From contig NZ_CP172056.1 in the NCBI RefSeq assembly GCF_049860565.1, positions 1,054,001 through 1,118,000 on the forward strand: DNA of 64,000 bases, written 5' to 3'. Origin of the DNA: Desulfitobacterium_A nosdiversum. Lineage in GTDB: Bacteria; Bacillota; Desulfitobacteriia; Desulfitobacteriales; Desulfitobacteriaceae. The position numbers and the translations under genes are program-made. This document shows, piece after piece, positions 8,214 through 15,922 of this stretch. Position 1 is the first letter of the stretch. The number at the start of each line of letters is the position of its first letter. Under the pieces are notes generated by a model that worked only from the letters and a program-made list of their open reading frames with translations, made no database searches and was not told the DNA's origin.

Positions 8214-9377
8214 ATGTTTAAAGTCAATTGCTTAAATCCTATCGCCAATATTGGACTCGATTTATTAACAAACAATTATAAAGTCGTCGATCAATTTTCT
8301 GATGCCGATGCAGTACTTGTCAGAAGCGCCGCCATGCATGATTTAGAGCTGCACCCTGGTCTGGAGGCGATTGCCAGAGCAGGCGCCGGGGTTAACAATA
8401 TTCCTCTGGATAAATGCGCTGAAAAAGGAATCGTTGTTTTTAACGCACCAGGGGCAAATGCCAATAGTGTTAAAGAAATCGTAATTGCTGCTTTGCTTCT
8501 GGCTTCACGGGATATAACAGACGGAATTAACTGGGTCACTTCAGTAAAAGACGATCCGGATATTGCGAAACTTGTTGAAAAGAAAAAGTCCAAATTTGCC
8601 GGCAATGAAATTATGGGTAAAAAGCTTGGGGTTATTGGCTTAGGTGCAGTCGGTGTTTTAGTCGCAAATGCCGCCAATAAACTTCAAATGGAGGTTTATG
8701 GATACGATCCGTATATTTCAGTCAATGCGGCTTGGAAACTTTCGAAATATGTAAAACCGGTAAGATCGGTAGAAGAGATCTTTAGAGAATGTGACTATAT
8801 TACGGTTCATGTTCCTCAGACCGATTCGACCAAAGGAATGTTTAATAAAGAAGCCTTTGCCATGATGAAGGAAGGAGTAAAAATCCTCAACTTCTCAAGG
8901 GATACCTTGGTTAACGACGACGATATGATTGAAGCTTTAAAAGCCGGGAAAGTCAGCAAGTATATCACGGATTTCCCCAATCCAAAGGTTGTCGGTGTTG
9001 AAGGCGTTATCGCTATTCCTCACTTAGGAGCTTCCACAGGTGAAGCAGAAGACAACTGTGCTATTATGGCAGTCAATGAATTGATGGATTACCTTGAAAA
9101 CGGAAATATCAAGAATTCCGTAAACTATCCTAACTGCGATATGGGGGTATGCGAACAGACCGGACGCATAGCCATCATTCATAAAAATATCCCCAATATG
9201 CTCAGCCAGTTTACTTCAACATTTGCAAAGGAAAATATTAATATTTCTGATATGACCAATAAGAGTAAAGGACAATGGGCCTATTCCTTGCTCGATATTG
9301 AAACTCCTTCAACAGAGGAAATTACTAAGAAAATCGGTGAAATTGAAGGCGTTATCAAAGTTAGAGTGATTAAGTAA
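8214..9377 (+). CDS. serA: D-3-phosphoglycerate dehydrogenase SerA with ACT domain
   Basis: This NAD-dependent enzyme oxidises 3-phosphoglycerate to 3-phosphohydroxypyruvate, the entry step to serine. A Rossmann motif LGVIGLGAVG lies near residue 148, the catalytic His is in IAIPHLGAST, and a C-terminal ACT domain starts at about residue 316 (RIAIIHKNIPNMLSQFTSTF). At 387 residues it is the short type that lacks the intervening domain of longer SerA. The ATG at 8214 is chosen from AAGGAG at 8199-8204 with 9-nt spacing, rather than the in-frame ATG at 8196. The ACT domain is a likely serine allosteric site. Confidence 0.95.
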   Translation: MFKVNCLNPIANIGLDLLTNNYKVVDQFSDADAVLVRSAAMHDLELHPGLEAIARAGAGVNNIPLDKCAEKGIVVFNAPGANANSVKEIVIAALLLASRDITDGINWVTSVKDDPDIAKLVEKKKSKFAGNEIMGKKLGVIGLGAVGVLVANAANKLQMEVYGYDPYISVNAAWKLSKYVKPVRSVEEIFRECDYITVHVPQTDSTKGMFNKEAFAMMKEGVKILNFSRDTLVNDDDMIEALKAGKVSKYITDFPNPKVVGVEGVIAIPHLGASTGEAEDNCAIMAVNELMDYLENGNIKNSVNYPNCDMGVCEQTGRIAIIHKNIPNMLSQFTSTFAKENINISDMTNKSKGQWAYSLLDIETPSTEEITKKIGEIEGVIKVRVIK

Positions 9378-9386
9378 GCAGTTCTT

Positions 9387-9420
9387 AAGGGGGACCCATT
9401 TTTATGGTTCCCCTTTATTT
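9387..9420 (+). terminator. intrinsic terminator after serA
   Basis: A ten-base-pair stem, AAGGGGGACC (9387-9396) with GGTTCCCCTT (9406-9415), is followed by TTATTTT. It should reduce, but perhaps not abolish, readthrough into the DUF1015 gene, which starts 31 nt later. Confidence 0.75.
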
Positions 9421-9450
9421 TACGTATCAGAAGAGAATGGAGGAAAAACT

Positions 9451-10689
9451 TTGGCTGTGATTAGACCATTTAATGCGCTTAGACCCAGAGAGGATGTTGC
9501 CGGCAGAGTGGCAGCCCTTCCTTATGATGTTTATAATCGTGAAGAAGCTTTGGCAGAAGTATTAAAAGAACCCTTATCCTTCTTACGGATTGATCGAGCT
9601 GAAACACAATTGCCTGAGGATGTTAGTCCTTATGATGATCAAGTTTATCAAAAAGCCCGTGAAATCCTTCGGCAAATGATTCAAGACGGGATCTTCATTA
9701 AAGAGGGAAAGAACTGTTATTACGTGTATGAACTGACGATGAATGGCCGTTCACAGACGGGTTTAGTCGGATGCGCAGCAATCGACGATTATTTAAATAA
9801 TGTCATTAAAAAGCATGAGAAAACGCGGGAAGATAAAGAAGTGGATCGCATCACTCATGTCGATGCGTGTAATGCACAAACAGGTCCGATCTTTTTAGCT
9901 TATCGTTCCCAAGAAACAATCAACAACGTCATTAATAGAGTCAAAAAGGAAAAACCTTTATATGATTTTACGGCTCCGGACGGAATTAAACATGTGGTAT
10001 GGAAAGTCGATGGGGCGCAGGATATCGAAACCATCGCCGCAGGCTTTAAAAATATCGAAAGCATCTATATTGCTGATGGTCACCATCGGGCAGCATCAGC
10101 GGTCAAGGTTGGACTCAAAAGAAGAGCAGCTAATCCAGGATACACGGGAGAAGAAGAGTTTAATTTCTTCCTATCCGTACTTTTTCCGCATGACCAACTC
10201 ATGATCTTAGATTATAACCGGGTGGTTAAAGATTTAAACGGATACACCAAAGAAGAATTTTTAAATGAAGTAGCCCAATCCTTTGCTATCGAAGAAATTG
10301 GAGCCGAACCTTATAAGCCCGCTCAAAAAGCAACCTTCGGCATGTATCTTGAGGGCGTTTGGTATAAACTAACAGCTAAAGAGGAAATTCGCTCAACAGA
10401 TCCTGTTGAGGGACTGGATGTTTCCTTGCTTCAAAATAACCTCTTGACGACTGTCCTTAATATCAAAGACATCCGTACGGATAAACGAATCGACTTTGTT
10501 GGCGGAATCCGAGGCCTTAAGGAACTTGAGAAAAGAGCCAACAGCGATATGAAGCTTGCATTTTCCATGTATCCAACATCAATCAATGAGTTGTTTGACG
10601 TTTCTGATGCAGGAAAATTGATGCCTCCGAAGTCAACATGGTTTGAGCCAAAACTCAGGAGCGGCTTGTTTATCCATGAGTTAACTTGA
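9451..10689 (+). CDS. DUF1015 family protein (possible phosphoserine-related enzyme)
   Basis: This 412-residue protein belongs to the DUF1015 family, which often sits beside serA/serC in clostridia. Conserved family blocks are the N-terminal IRPFNALRPREDVAGRVAALPYDV split over residues 4-27, KHEKTREDKEVDRI near residue 117, and IADGHHRAAS with D209-G-H-H-R213. The DGHHR element resembles the conserved motif of ParB/Srx-fold free serine kinases; that likeness is my inference. The TTG start at 9451 has GGAGG 7 nt upstream. No serB phosphatase is present in the operon, so a role in phosphoserine/serine interconversion is an attractive but unproven idea. Confidence 0.8.
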   Translation: MAVIRPFNALRPREDVAGRVAALPYDVYNREEALAEVLKEPLSFLRIDRAETQLPEDVSPYDDQVYQKAREILRQMIQDGIFIKEGKNCYYVYELTMNGRSQTGLVGCAAIDDYLNNVIKKHEKTREDKEVDRITHVDACNAQTGPIFLAYRSQETINNVINRVKKEKPLYDFTAPDGIKHVVWKVDGAQDIETIAAGFKNIESIYIADGHHRAASAVKVGLKRRAANPGYTGEEEFNFFLSVLFPHDQLMILDYNRVVKDLNGYTKEEFLNEVAQSFAIEEIGAEPYKPAQKATFGMYLEGVWYKLTAKEEIRSTDPVEGLDVSLLQNNLLTTVLNIKDIRTDKRIDFVGGIRGLKELEKRANSDMKLAFSMYPTSINELFDVSDAGKLMPPKSTWFEPKLRSGLFIHELT

Positions 10690-10703
10690 TCATTAGGGAA
10701 CAG

Positions 10704-10732
10704 TTGACTTAAATCAATTAATGTTATAGTAT
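10704..10732 (+). promoter_or_regulatory. probable promoter of the SAM riboswitch transcript
   Basis: TTGACT (10704-10709) and TAGTAT (10727-10732), spaced by 17 nt, lie immediately upstream of the S-box leader and just downstream of the DUF1015 stop codon. Confidence 0.55.
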
Positions 10733-10761
10733 AGTTCTATTGGAAAATTGAATAGAATTCA

Positions 10762-10921
10762 AACTTCTTATCAAGAGTGGTGGAGGGACTGGCCCGATGA
10801 AACCCGGCAACCGGTATTTTATTTATAGAATACAGCGGTGCCAATTCCTGCGATGGAAACATTGATAGATGAGAGAGGAGTAAATAAAAAACAAACCTCT
10901 TTCTTCGGAAAGAGGTTTTAT
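10762..10921 (+). promoter_or_regulatory. SAM-I (S-box) riboswitch with terminator
   Basis: The leader carries the S-box core: CTTATCAAGAGTGGTGGAGG (10767-10786), GGCCCGATGAAACCCGGCAA (10791-10810) with ACCGG, then GGTGCCAATTCCTGC and TGATAGATGAGAG near 10862-10874. A terminator hairpin, ACCTCTTTC/GAAAGAGGT with a short loop and T tail, ends at about 10921. SAM binding should stabilise the terminator and shut off methionine genes. The first gene downstream is metA, but its start is about 670 bp away because two repeat/mobile elements lie between. Confidence 0.93.
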
Positions 10922-10954
10922 TTATGGGCTTTAGCCTGTTGAGCGAAGCGAAAT

Positions 10955-11330
10955 AAAAAACCACCTGCTATGCGGGTGGGGACCAAAAAGTTATACTAAA
11001 CTACTTTTCGTTAAAGTTGATTCGTTCAAAGGACTCCAATAAACGAATAATAGAATGTTTTATAGCCCACAAAGAAAGACACTTATTCTATGCAAAAGGG
11101 AGAAGGAAGTCTTTCCAATTCATAAGTAGCCAGTATTCAGCAAGGTTTGTTTTATGAGCGACTTTAAGGGAAAAAGCATTCCTAGTTTTTAGCCTTTTGC
11201 AATTTATAATTAGCAAAAGGATTGAGACATCGGCTTGAACGAAAGTGAAAGCCAGCGTCTTTAAGCGCGAGTTGGTACCAGAGGCTTATAGCCTCAGAAC
11301 AAACCAACCGTTGGACGGGTGGTGCTGATT
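10955..11330. mobile_element. IS200/IS605-like remnant or non-autonomous derivative (hairpin-bounded, no intact tnpA/tnpB)
   Basis: The left side carries the hairpin CCACCTGCTATGCGGGTGG (10961-10979), typical of IS200/IS605 subterminal hairpins in Firmicutes. The right side carries a related hairpin, CCAACCGTTGGACGGGTGG (11304-11322). Between them are about 320 bp without a convincing reading frame, plus an 8-bp perfect hairpin CCTTTTGC/GCAAAAGG near 11194-11222. The size fits a deletion derivative mobilised in trans. I cannot identify the cleavage sites, and no transposase residues can be recognised, so the family call is tentative. Confidence 0.4.
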
Positions 11331-11348
11331 TTCTCAAAAAAGAATGAC

Positions 11349-11560
11349 TGAAAAACCTAATAAGCGTAGCTTCACGCACAGACGCGAACGATTTCGCAGA
11401 GGGGCGGTCAGGAACACTATGCTTCCGTGGGGAAGCGAAGCCGGTGGTTCACATGCAGAAAACAGAAGGGTTTGGCGGAGCTCCCACGAAAGCGAGTGTG
11501 CCAGCCCCGGAGCGCTAAGTGAGCAGATGTGCGTGAAGCTACACGACCTAAGCGTTTTCA
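11349..11560. repeat. structured intergenic repeat, short copy with terminal inverted repeats
   Basis: This 212-bp element starts with TGAAAA and ends with TTTTCA. Inside these, TAGCTTCACGCAC on the left (11367-11379) is the exact reverse complement of GTGCGTGAAGCTA on the right (11529-11541). The left ~40 bp and right ~85 bp match the ends of the longer element at 2144-2619, including AACGATTTCGC and CCAGCCCCGGAGCGCTAAG. An internal hairpin GCTTCC/GGAAGC lies near 11421-11436. Because the inverted ends read outward as a short MREAT peptide, they create false upstream extensions of neighbouring genes. It directly precedes metA and separates it from the SAM riboswitch. Confidence 0.7.
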
Positions 11561-11591
11561 GTATTCTTTCCATATGAAAGGGGATAGTTTA

Positions 11592-12509
11592 TTGCCAATT
11601 AATATACTCGATGGTTTGCCAGCAGCGGAAATATTAAATAAAGAAGACATCTTCGTTATGAACGAAGGACGGGCAGCTCACCAAGATATTCGACCGCTTA
11701 GCATCGTCATTTTGAATCTCATGCCCAATAAAATTGTAACAGAAACACAAATCTTAAGACTTTTGGGGAATTCCCCTTTACAAGTGGACATTACCCTGCT
11801 TTATCCAGAAACTCATAATTTTAAAAATACTACGGAAGAGTATTTAGTTAAATTTTATGAAACGTTTGACACAATTAAGGATAAGAAATTTGACGGAATG
11901 ATCATCACAGGCGCACCTATCGAAAAGATGGATTTTGAAGAGGTTGATTTCTGGCCTGAACTCGTTAAAATCATGGACTGGAGTAAACATAACGTTTATT
12001 CGACACTCTATATTTGCTGGGGAGCTCAAGCCGGCTTATACCATTACTTCGGTGTACCAAAGTACTCTCTAAAGGCTAAGATGTTTGGCGTTTTTCCGCA
12101 TACTCTCAACAATAAGCATGTCAGGCTGCTTAGAGGTTTCGACGATATTTTCTATGTCCCGCATTCCAGGCATACGGAAGTTAAAAGGGAGGATATCGAA
12201 AAGGTCGCAGAATTAGAGATACTGTCAGAGTCTGAAGAATCGGGTGTGTATTTAGTAGGAACAAAAGGAGGACGCCAAATTTTCGTAACCGGACATTCAG
12301 AGTATGATCCGCTCACTTTGAAGGCAGAGTACGACCGCGATGTTGCCGGCGGTCTTCCAATCAATATCCCACGCAATTATTTTCCTGATGATGATCCGGG
12401 AAAAACACCGATCGTTCGCTGGAGAGGTCATTCGAGTTTGCTTTTTTCGAACTGGCTTAACTACTACGTTTATCAGGAGACCCCATTTAATTTGAGTGAA
12501 ATTGATTAA
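11592..12509 (+). CDS. metA: homoserine O-acyltransferase MetA (predicted acetyltransferase)
   Basis: MetA activates homoserine for methionine synthesis by acylating its hydroxyl. The protein starts MPINILDGLPA at a TTG (11592) preceded by AAAGGGGA; the open frame runs back to 11529, but that part is repeat sequence. With this start the nucleophile is C142 in ICWGAQAG and residue 111 is Glu in GAPIEKMDF. Published work on this family links Glu at 111 to acetyl-CoA and Gly to succinyl-CoA use, so acetyl transfer is predicted. The length of 305 residues is normal. Control by the S-box at 10762 is likely in spite of the long leader. Confidence 0.92.
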   Translation: MPINILDGLPAAEILNKEDIFVMNEGRAAHQDIRPLSIVILNLMPNKIVTETQILRLLGNSPLQVDITLLYPETHNFKNTTEEYLVKFYETFDTIKDKKFDGMIITGAPIEKMDFEEVDFWPELVKIMDWSKHNVYSTLYICWGAQAGLYHYFGVPKYSLKAKMFGVFPHTLNNKHVRLLRGFDDIFYVPHSRHTEVKREDIEKVAELEILSESEESGVYLVGTKGGRQIFVTGHSEYDPLTLKAEYDRDVAGGLPINIPRNYFPDDDPGKTPIVRWRGHSSLLFSNWLNYYVYQETPFNLSEID

Positions 12510-12547
12510 GGTGATTGATGAATTGTTAAAGAAAGAAGGTCCAATAA

Positions 12548-13138
12548 ATGCCTGAAAATGAACTTGATCGAACAGTTGCCTGGCAACTTCTTAATGAATA
12601 TGTAAAAAGTGAGAGCTTAATCAGACATGCAATCACAGTAGAAGCGGTAATGCGCCACTTTGCTTCCTTGTTTAATGGAGATATTGAAGAATGGGGGATT
12701 ATCGGCTTACTGCATGATATCGATTTCGAAATGTATCCAGAAGAGCATTGTCATAAAACGAGAGCCATTCTTGAGCCGAGACATTGGCCCGAGTCCTATA
12801 TTCGGGCAATCGAAAGTCATGGCTACAAGCTTGTTAATGAAGTTGAACCGATAACCCGGCAAGAAAAAGTTCTCTATACCATTGATGAATTGACAGGTCT
12901 TATCGCGGCTACTGCTTTGCTTAGGCCCAGTAAAAGCCTATTTGACCTAACGGTAAAATCCGTCAAAAAGAAATGGAAACAGAAGAGCTTTGCCGAAGGG
13001 GTAAACCGCGAGGTTATCGCAAACGGGGCTCAAATGCTAGAGCTTGATCTGGACTCTGTAATTGAGCAGACGATTAAAGGGATGCAGACGGTGGCTGCGA
13101 AGATAGGGCTAGAGGGAAATTTGGAAGCAGGAAAATAA
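12548..13138 (+). CDS. HD-domain protein (putative phosphohydrolase)
   Basis: This 196-residue protein has an HD fold of the type that hydrolyses nucleotides or other phosphate esters with a divalent metal. The HD pair is in GLLHDIDFE, preceded by the first histidine region (LIRHAITVEAVMRH) and followed by H in AIESHGY. It starts 38 bp after metA and could be co-transcribed with it. Its stop lies only 13 bp from the convergent gerC stop, with no terminator visible between. The substrate is unknown; the family is often annotated simply as HDIG domain-containing. Confidence 0.8.
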   Translation: MPENELDRTVAWQLLNEYVKSESLIRHAITVEAVMRHFASLFNGDIEEWGIIGLLHDIDFEMYPEEHCHKTRAILEPRHWPESYIRAIESHGYKLVNEVEPITRQEKVLYTIDELTGLIAATALLRPSKSLFDLTVKSVKKKWKQKSFAEGVNREVIANGAQMLELDLDSVIEQTIKGMQTVAAKIGLEGNLEAGK

Positions 13139-13151
13139 ACTAACTTTATTC

Positions 13152-14315
13152 CTATTTATTCATTTTAACTCGACTAATTAGACCAGTATGGTTAATCTTG
13201 GACTTGACTTGAATTTCAATTTCAGCATTTGGGAATTCAGCTTCCCAGTTTTCTTTCATCTCTTTCCACTCCTTGGGAAATCTATGCATTGTTGCTTCAC
13301 CAAGTCCAAGAATATCTAATTTTAGATTCTTTTGGGCTTCTTCAATAATGGGCTCTATTTCTTCAGTAACTTTTTTTTGCTGTGCCTCCATTAATAATTT
13401 AATCTTTTCCGGATCAGTAAAATCTATATCGCACATTTGGTCACCTACGGAACTTTCCACCGTGACATCAATTCGATATTTCATTTTACCCTCGTCAATG
13501 TAAGGCTTGATGCTTGATTTCACATTTTTAATCTCTAAAGAAATAAGCTTGTCTTCTTGACCAGGACAAGGAATCGTGATAATTCCGCTTTTGATCTTAT
13601 CTCTGACCCATAAATAACCGCGTGTTTTCATCGGGTCTAACCAACTGACCAACTTATCTTTATGAAAAACTCCCGCTCCTTTCAGTACTAATCCCTTTTT
13701 CTCTTTTTGATTGGCTATTTCAACCTTCCCAACTACTGCTTGAAGTGACTCATCTGTTATTTCATTAAAAAAATCAAGAGTGTTAACTGCAACTGACTTG
13801 GAGACAATATCGTAATCTTTAAGAAGAAGCCTTAAATTTTTAGCCGATAAATTTTCCAGTGGAGGCGTGACTTCAACAATGTCGGCAGCCTTTCCGCTTG
13901 TGACTACAATCCATGTTCTAAATCGCATTTCATGATCACGAACAAAAAAATCCAGAACGGGAAGAACTCCGTCTCTGGCCATATCTTCGCCTACGGCAAT
14001 CACCATCGTATGGGAATAATTAAGCCTGCGTCCTGATTCCTCGGTAAGATTGCGGACGGCATCAAAAATCGTAGGACCGCTGCTTGTAAAAGTGACAGTG
14101 GATTTTCCCTGTCCTGAACTGCCGCCCTCCGCCCGTTTAATGCCTGAAGGAATAATCACTTGGACTGTGTATACAATTTGCTGATTTTCTCCTTGATCAA
14201 TTCCGACTTCTGTTACGATTCCGATCTTATCTAATTCGCGGCGATTCCAACATCCTGTCGTAAGCAACGGGAGCGATAGGATCATAAGGATCAATACCCA
14301 TCTTTTCCAATTCAT
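13152..14315 (-). CDS. spore germination lipoprotein, Ger(x)C family
   Basis: This is the C subunit of a GerA-type germinant receptor in the inner spore membrane. A lipoprotein signal peptide ends with the lipobox LTTGC (Cys22), followed by WNRRELDKIGIV, the family hallmark after the lipid anchor. The C-terminal domain runs from about residue 210 to 387, ending in the usual WEAEFPNAEIEIQVKSKI region. At 387 residues it is full length. It is the last gene of gerB-gerA-gerC on the minus strand, 14 bp after gerA. Confidence 0.93.
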   Translation of the reverse strand: MNWKRWVLILMILSLPLLTTGCWNRRELDKIGIVTEVGIDQGENQQIVYTVQVIIPSGIKRAEGGSSGQGKSTVTFTSSGPTIFDAVRNLTEESGRRLNYSHTMVIAVGEDMARDGVLPVLDFFVRDHEMRFRTWIVVTSGKAADIVEVTPPLENLSAKNLRLLLKDYDIVSKSVAVNTLDFFNEITDESLQAVVGKVEIANQKEKKGLVLKGAGVFHKDKLVSWLDPMKTRGYLWVRDKIKSGIITIPCPGQEDKLISLEIKNVKSSIKPYIDEGKMKYRIDVTVESSVGDQMCDIDFTDPEKIKLLMEAQQKKVTEEIEPIIEEAQKNLKLDILGLGEATMHRFPKEWKEMKENWEAEFPNAEIEIQVKSKINHTGLISRVKMNK

Positions 14316-14329
14316 AATTATAGTCCCCT

Positions 14330-15922
14330 CTATTTTTCCGGTGAAGGTTTTCCAGAGTTTTGTCGTATAGGATCCTCAGTACCCAAAATACGGGGCCGTT
14401 TTCTTAAGGCCCATATTGGGGCCTTGATTAAAACATCTTTTAAGCTTTCACGATTTCCTGGAGCTAATGGAGAAAGATAAGGAACACCAAAAGAGCGAAG
14501 TTTTAATAAATGGATAAGAACAAACAGAATTCCCATCAATACCCCGAATACTCCTAAAGATGCAGAACAAACCATAAAAAATAATCGAAGTAGAGGAATA
14601 GCATCACCTAGCGAGGAAATGACAAAACTGCTGATTGCGGTTAAAGCCACGATAATAATCATTGGATCACTGACGATTCCGGCACGAACAGCCGCTTCAC
14701 CCAGGACTAAAGCACCGACAATGCTGACAGCCTGACCGATAGGCCTCGGCATCCGTATCCCTGCTTCGCGCATGATTTCAAAAATTACGCCCATTATTAA
14801 AGCTTCGACATAAGCAGGAAAGGGAATGCCTTCCCGTGACCCGGCCATACTGAACAGCAAATCCGTAGGAATCATTTCAGGCTGAAAACTTTCAAGGGCT
14901 ACATAGATTGCCGGCAGTAAAGTTGTAATTATATAAGCGACAAAACGGATAAAGCGGATTGTTGTGCTGTAAAAAGGTCTTGAATAATAATCCTCGGCAC
15001 TTTGGAAAGATTCAATAAACAGATGAGGGATGACTAAGACAAATGGAGTACCATCTACAAAAATGCCGATTCGCCCTTCTAAAATTTTGGAGGCTAAAAC
15101 ATCGGGCTTTTCCGTATTTCCGATCGTTGGAAATATCGAGCCTGGCGCATCCTCGATAAGCTGTTCAACATAACCGCTTTCCAAAATGCTGTCCAAATGG
15201 ATTTTTTGAAGTCGCATTTTAACCTCAGTAACTAGCTTAGGATTGACAATCCCGTTTAAATAAGCAATGTAAATCTGAGTTTTCGTACGAGTCCCTAGAC
15301 TTAACCCTTCAAGTTTAAGGTTGCTGTCTCTTATCTTCCTTCGCAGGAGAGCAGTATTTACGCCGATATTTTCGGTAAAGCCTTCTCGCGGTCCTCGAAC
15401 GACAGATTCTGTATCAGGCTCCTTAATCGGTCGGTATTCACCGCCTTTGGTATTGATTATGAGAGCAGAATTGAAACCGTCCAGAAGCAAGGCCGACTGC
15501 CCCATAAGGATGTTCTGAATCAGATCTTCAATAGACTGAGTCTCCTGAATACGGTTAGTTGGCAAGGCAGAATCGCGAATAACAGCAAGTAAATTGTCTT
15601 GATAAGATTCTTCAAGTTGTTTTGAAGTAAAATCGTACATTAAAGGCTCTAAAATATCAGTTTTAATTGCTGCTGTATCGACTAGACCTTCAATATAGAT
15701 AATGAAAGCCTTGTTTTCGGACTTAAAACTAATATTGAATTGTCGATAAATAATATCACTACTGTCTAGAAAGCGATCTTTGAGCAGGGCTAGATTATCG
15801 GATAAATTGAGACTAAGGGTTTGGGCCTGTGTTTTGTTTTGATTAGCCGAAGGAATGTCTTCGCTTTTCTTTTTTTTAGGCTGTAACGGCTTAATAAGTT
15901 GAGGTATGATTTTTTTCATCAT
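14330..15922 (-). CDS. spore germination receptor subunit A (GerA family)
   Basis: This is the A subunit of a germinant receptor. The first ~300 residues form the soluble N-terminal domain, with the family motifs GLVDTAAI, DSVLESGY-like (here DSILESGYVEQLIEDAPGS) and EGRIGIFVDGTPFVLVIP. About five transmembrane segments follow from residue 320 (FIRFVAYIITTLLPAIYVAL onward). At 530 residues it is complete. The stop codon of gerB overlaps its start region by one nucleotide, which indicates translational coupling. The germinant specificity cannot be read from sequence. Expression in the forespore under sigma-G is expected for this family, but I did not identify the promoter. Confidence 0.94.
   Translation of the reverse strand: MMKKIIPQLIKPLQPKKKKSEDIPSANQNKTQAQTLSLNLSDNLALLKDRFLDSSDIIYRQFNISFKSENKAFIIYIEGLVDTAAIKTDILEPLMYDFTSKQLEESYQDNLLAVIRDSALPTNRIQETQSIEDLIQNILMGQSALLLDGFNSALIINTKGGEYRPIKEPDTESVVRGPREGFTENIGVNTALLRRKIRDSNLKLEGLSLGTRTKTQIYIAYLNGIVNPKLVTEVKMRLQKIHLDSILESGYVEQLIEDAPGSIFPTIGNTEKPDVLASKILEGRIGIFVDGTPFVLVIPHLFIESFQSAEDYYSRPFYSTTIRFIRFVAYIITTLLPAIYVALESFQPEMIPTDLLFSMAGSREGIPFPAYVEALIMGVIFEIMREAGIRMPRPIGQAVSIVGALVLGEAAVRAGIVSDPMIIIVALTAISSFVISSLGDAIPLLRLFFMVCSASLGVFGVLMGILFVLIHLLKLRSFGVPYLSPLAPGNRESLKDVLIKAPIWALRKRPRILGTEDPIRQNSGKPSPEK

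Noticed and set aside
11182..11379. 65-codon minus-strand frame between the SAM riboswitch and metA
   Set aside because: It spans the mobile remnant and the repeat end; the start is again the MREAT repeat artefact.
11529..11591. Upstream GTG start for MetA giving an MREAT-type peptide
   Set aside because: The codons belong to the repeat end; the TTG at 11592 gives exact family numbering (C142, E111).
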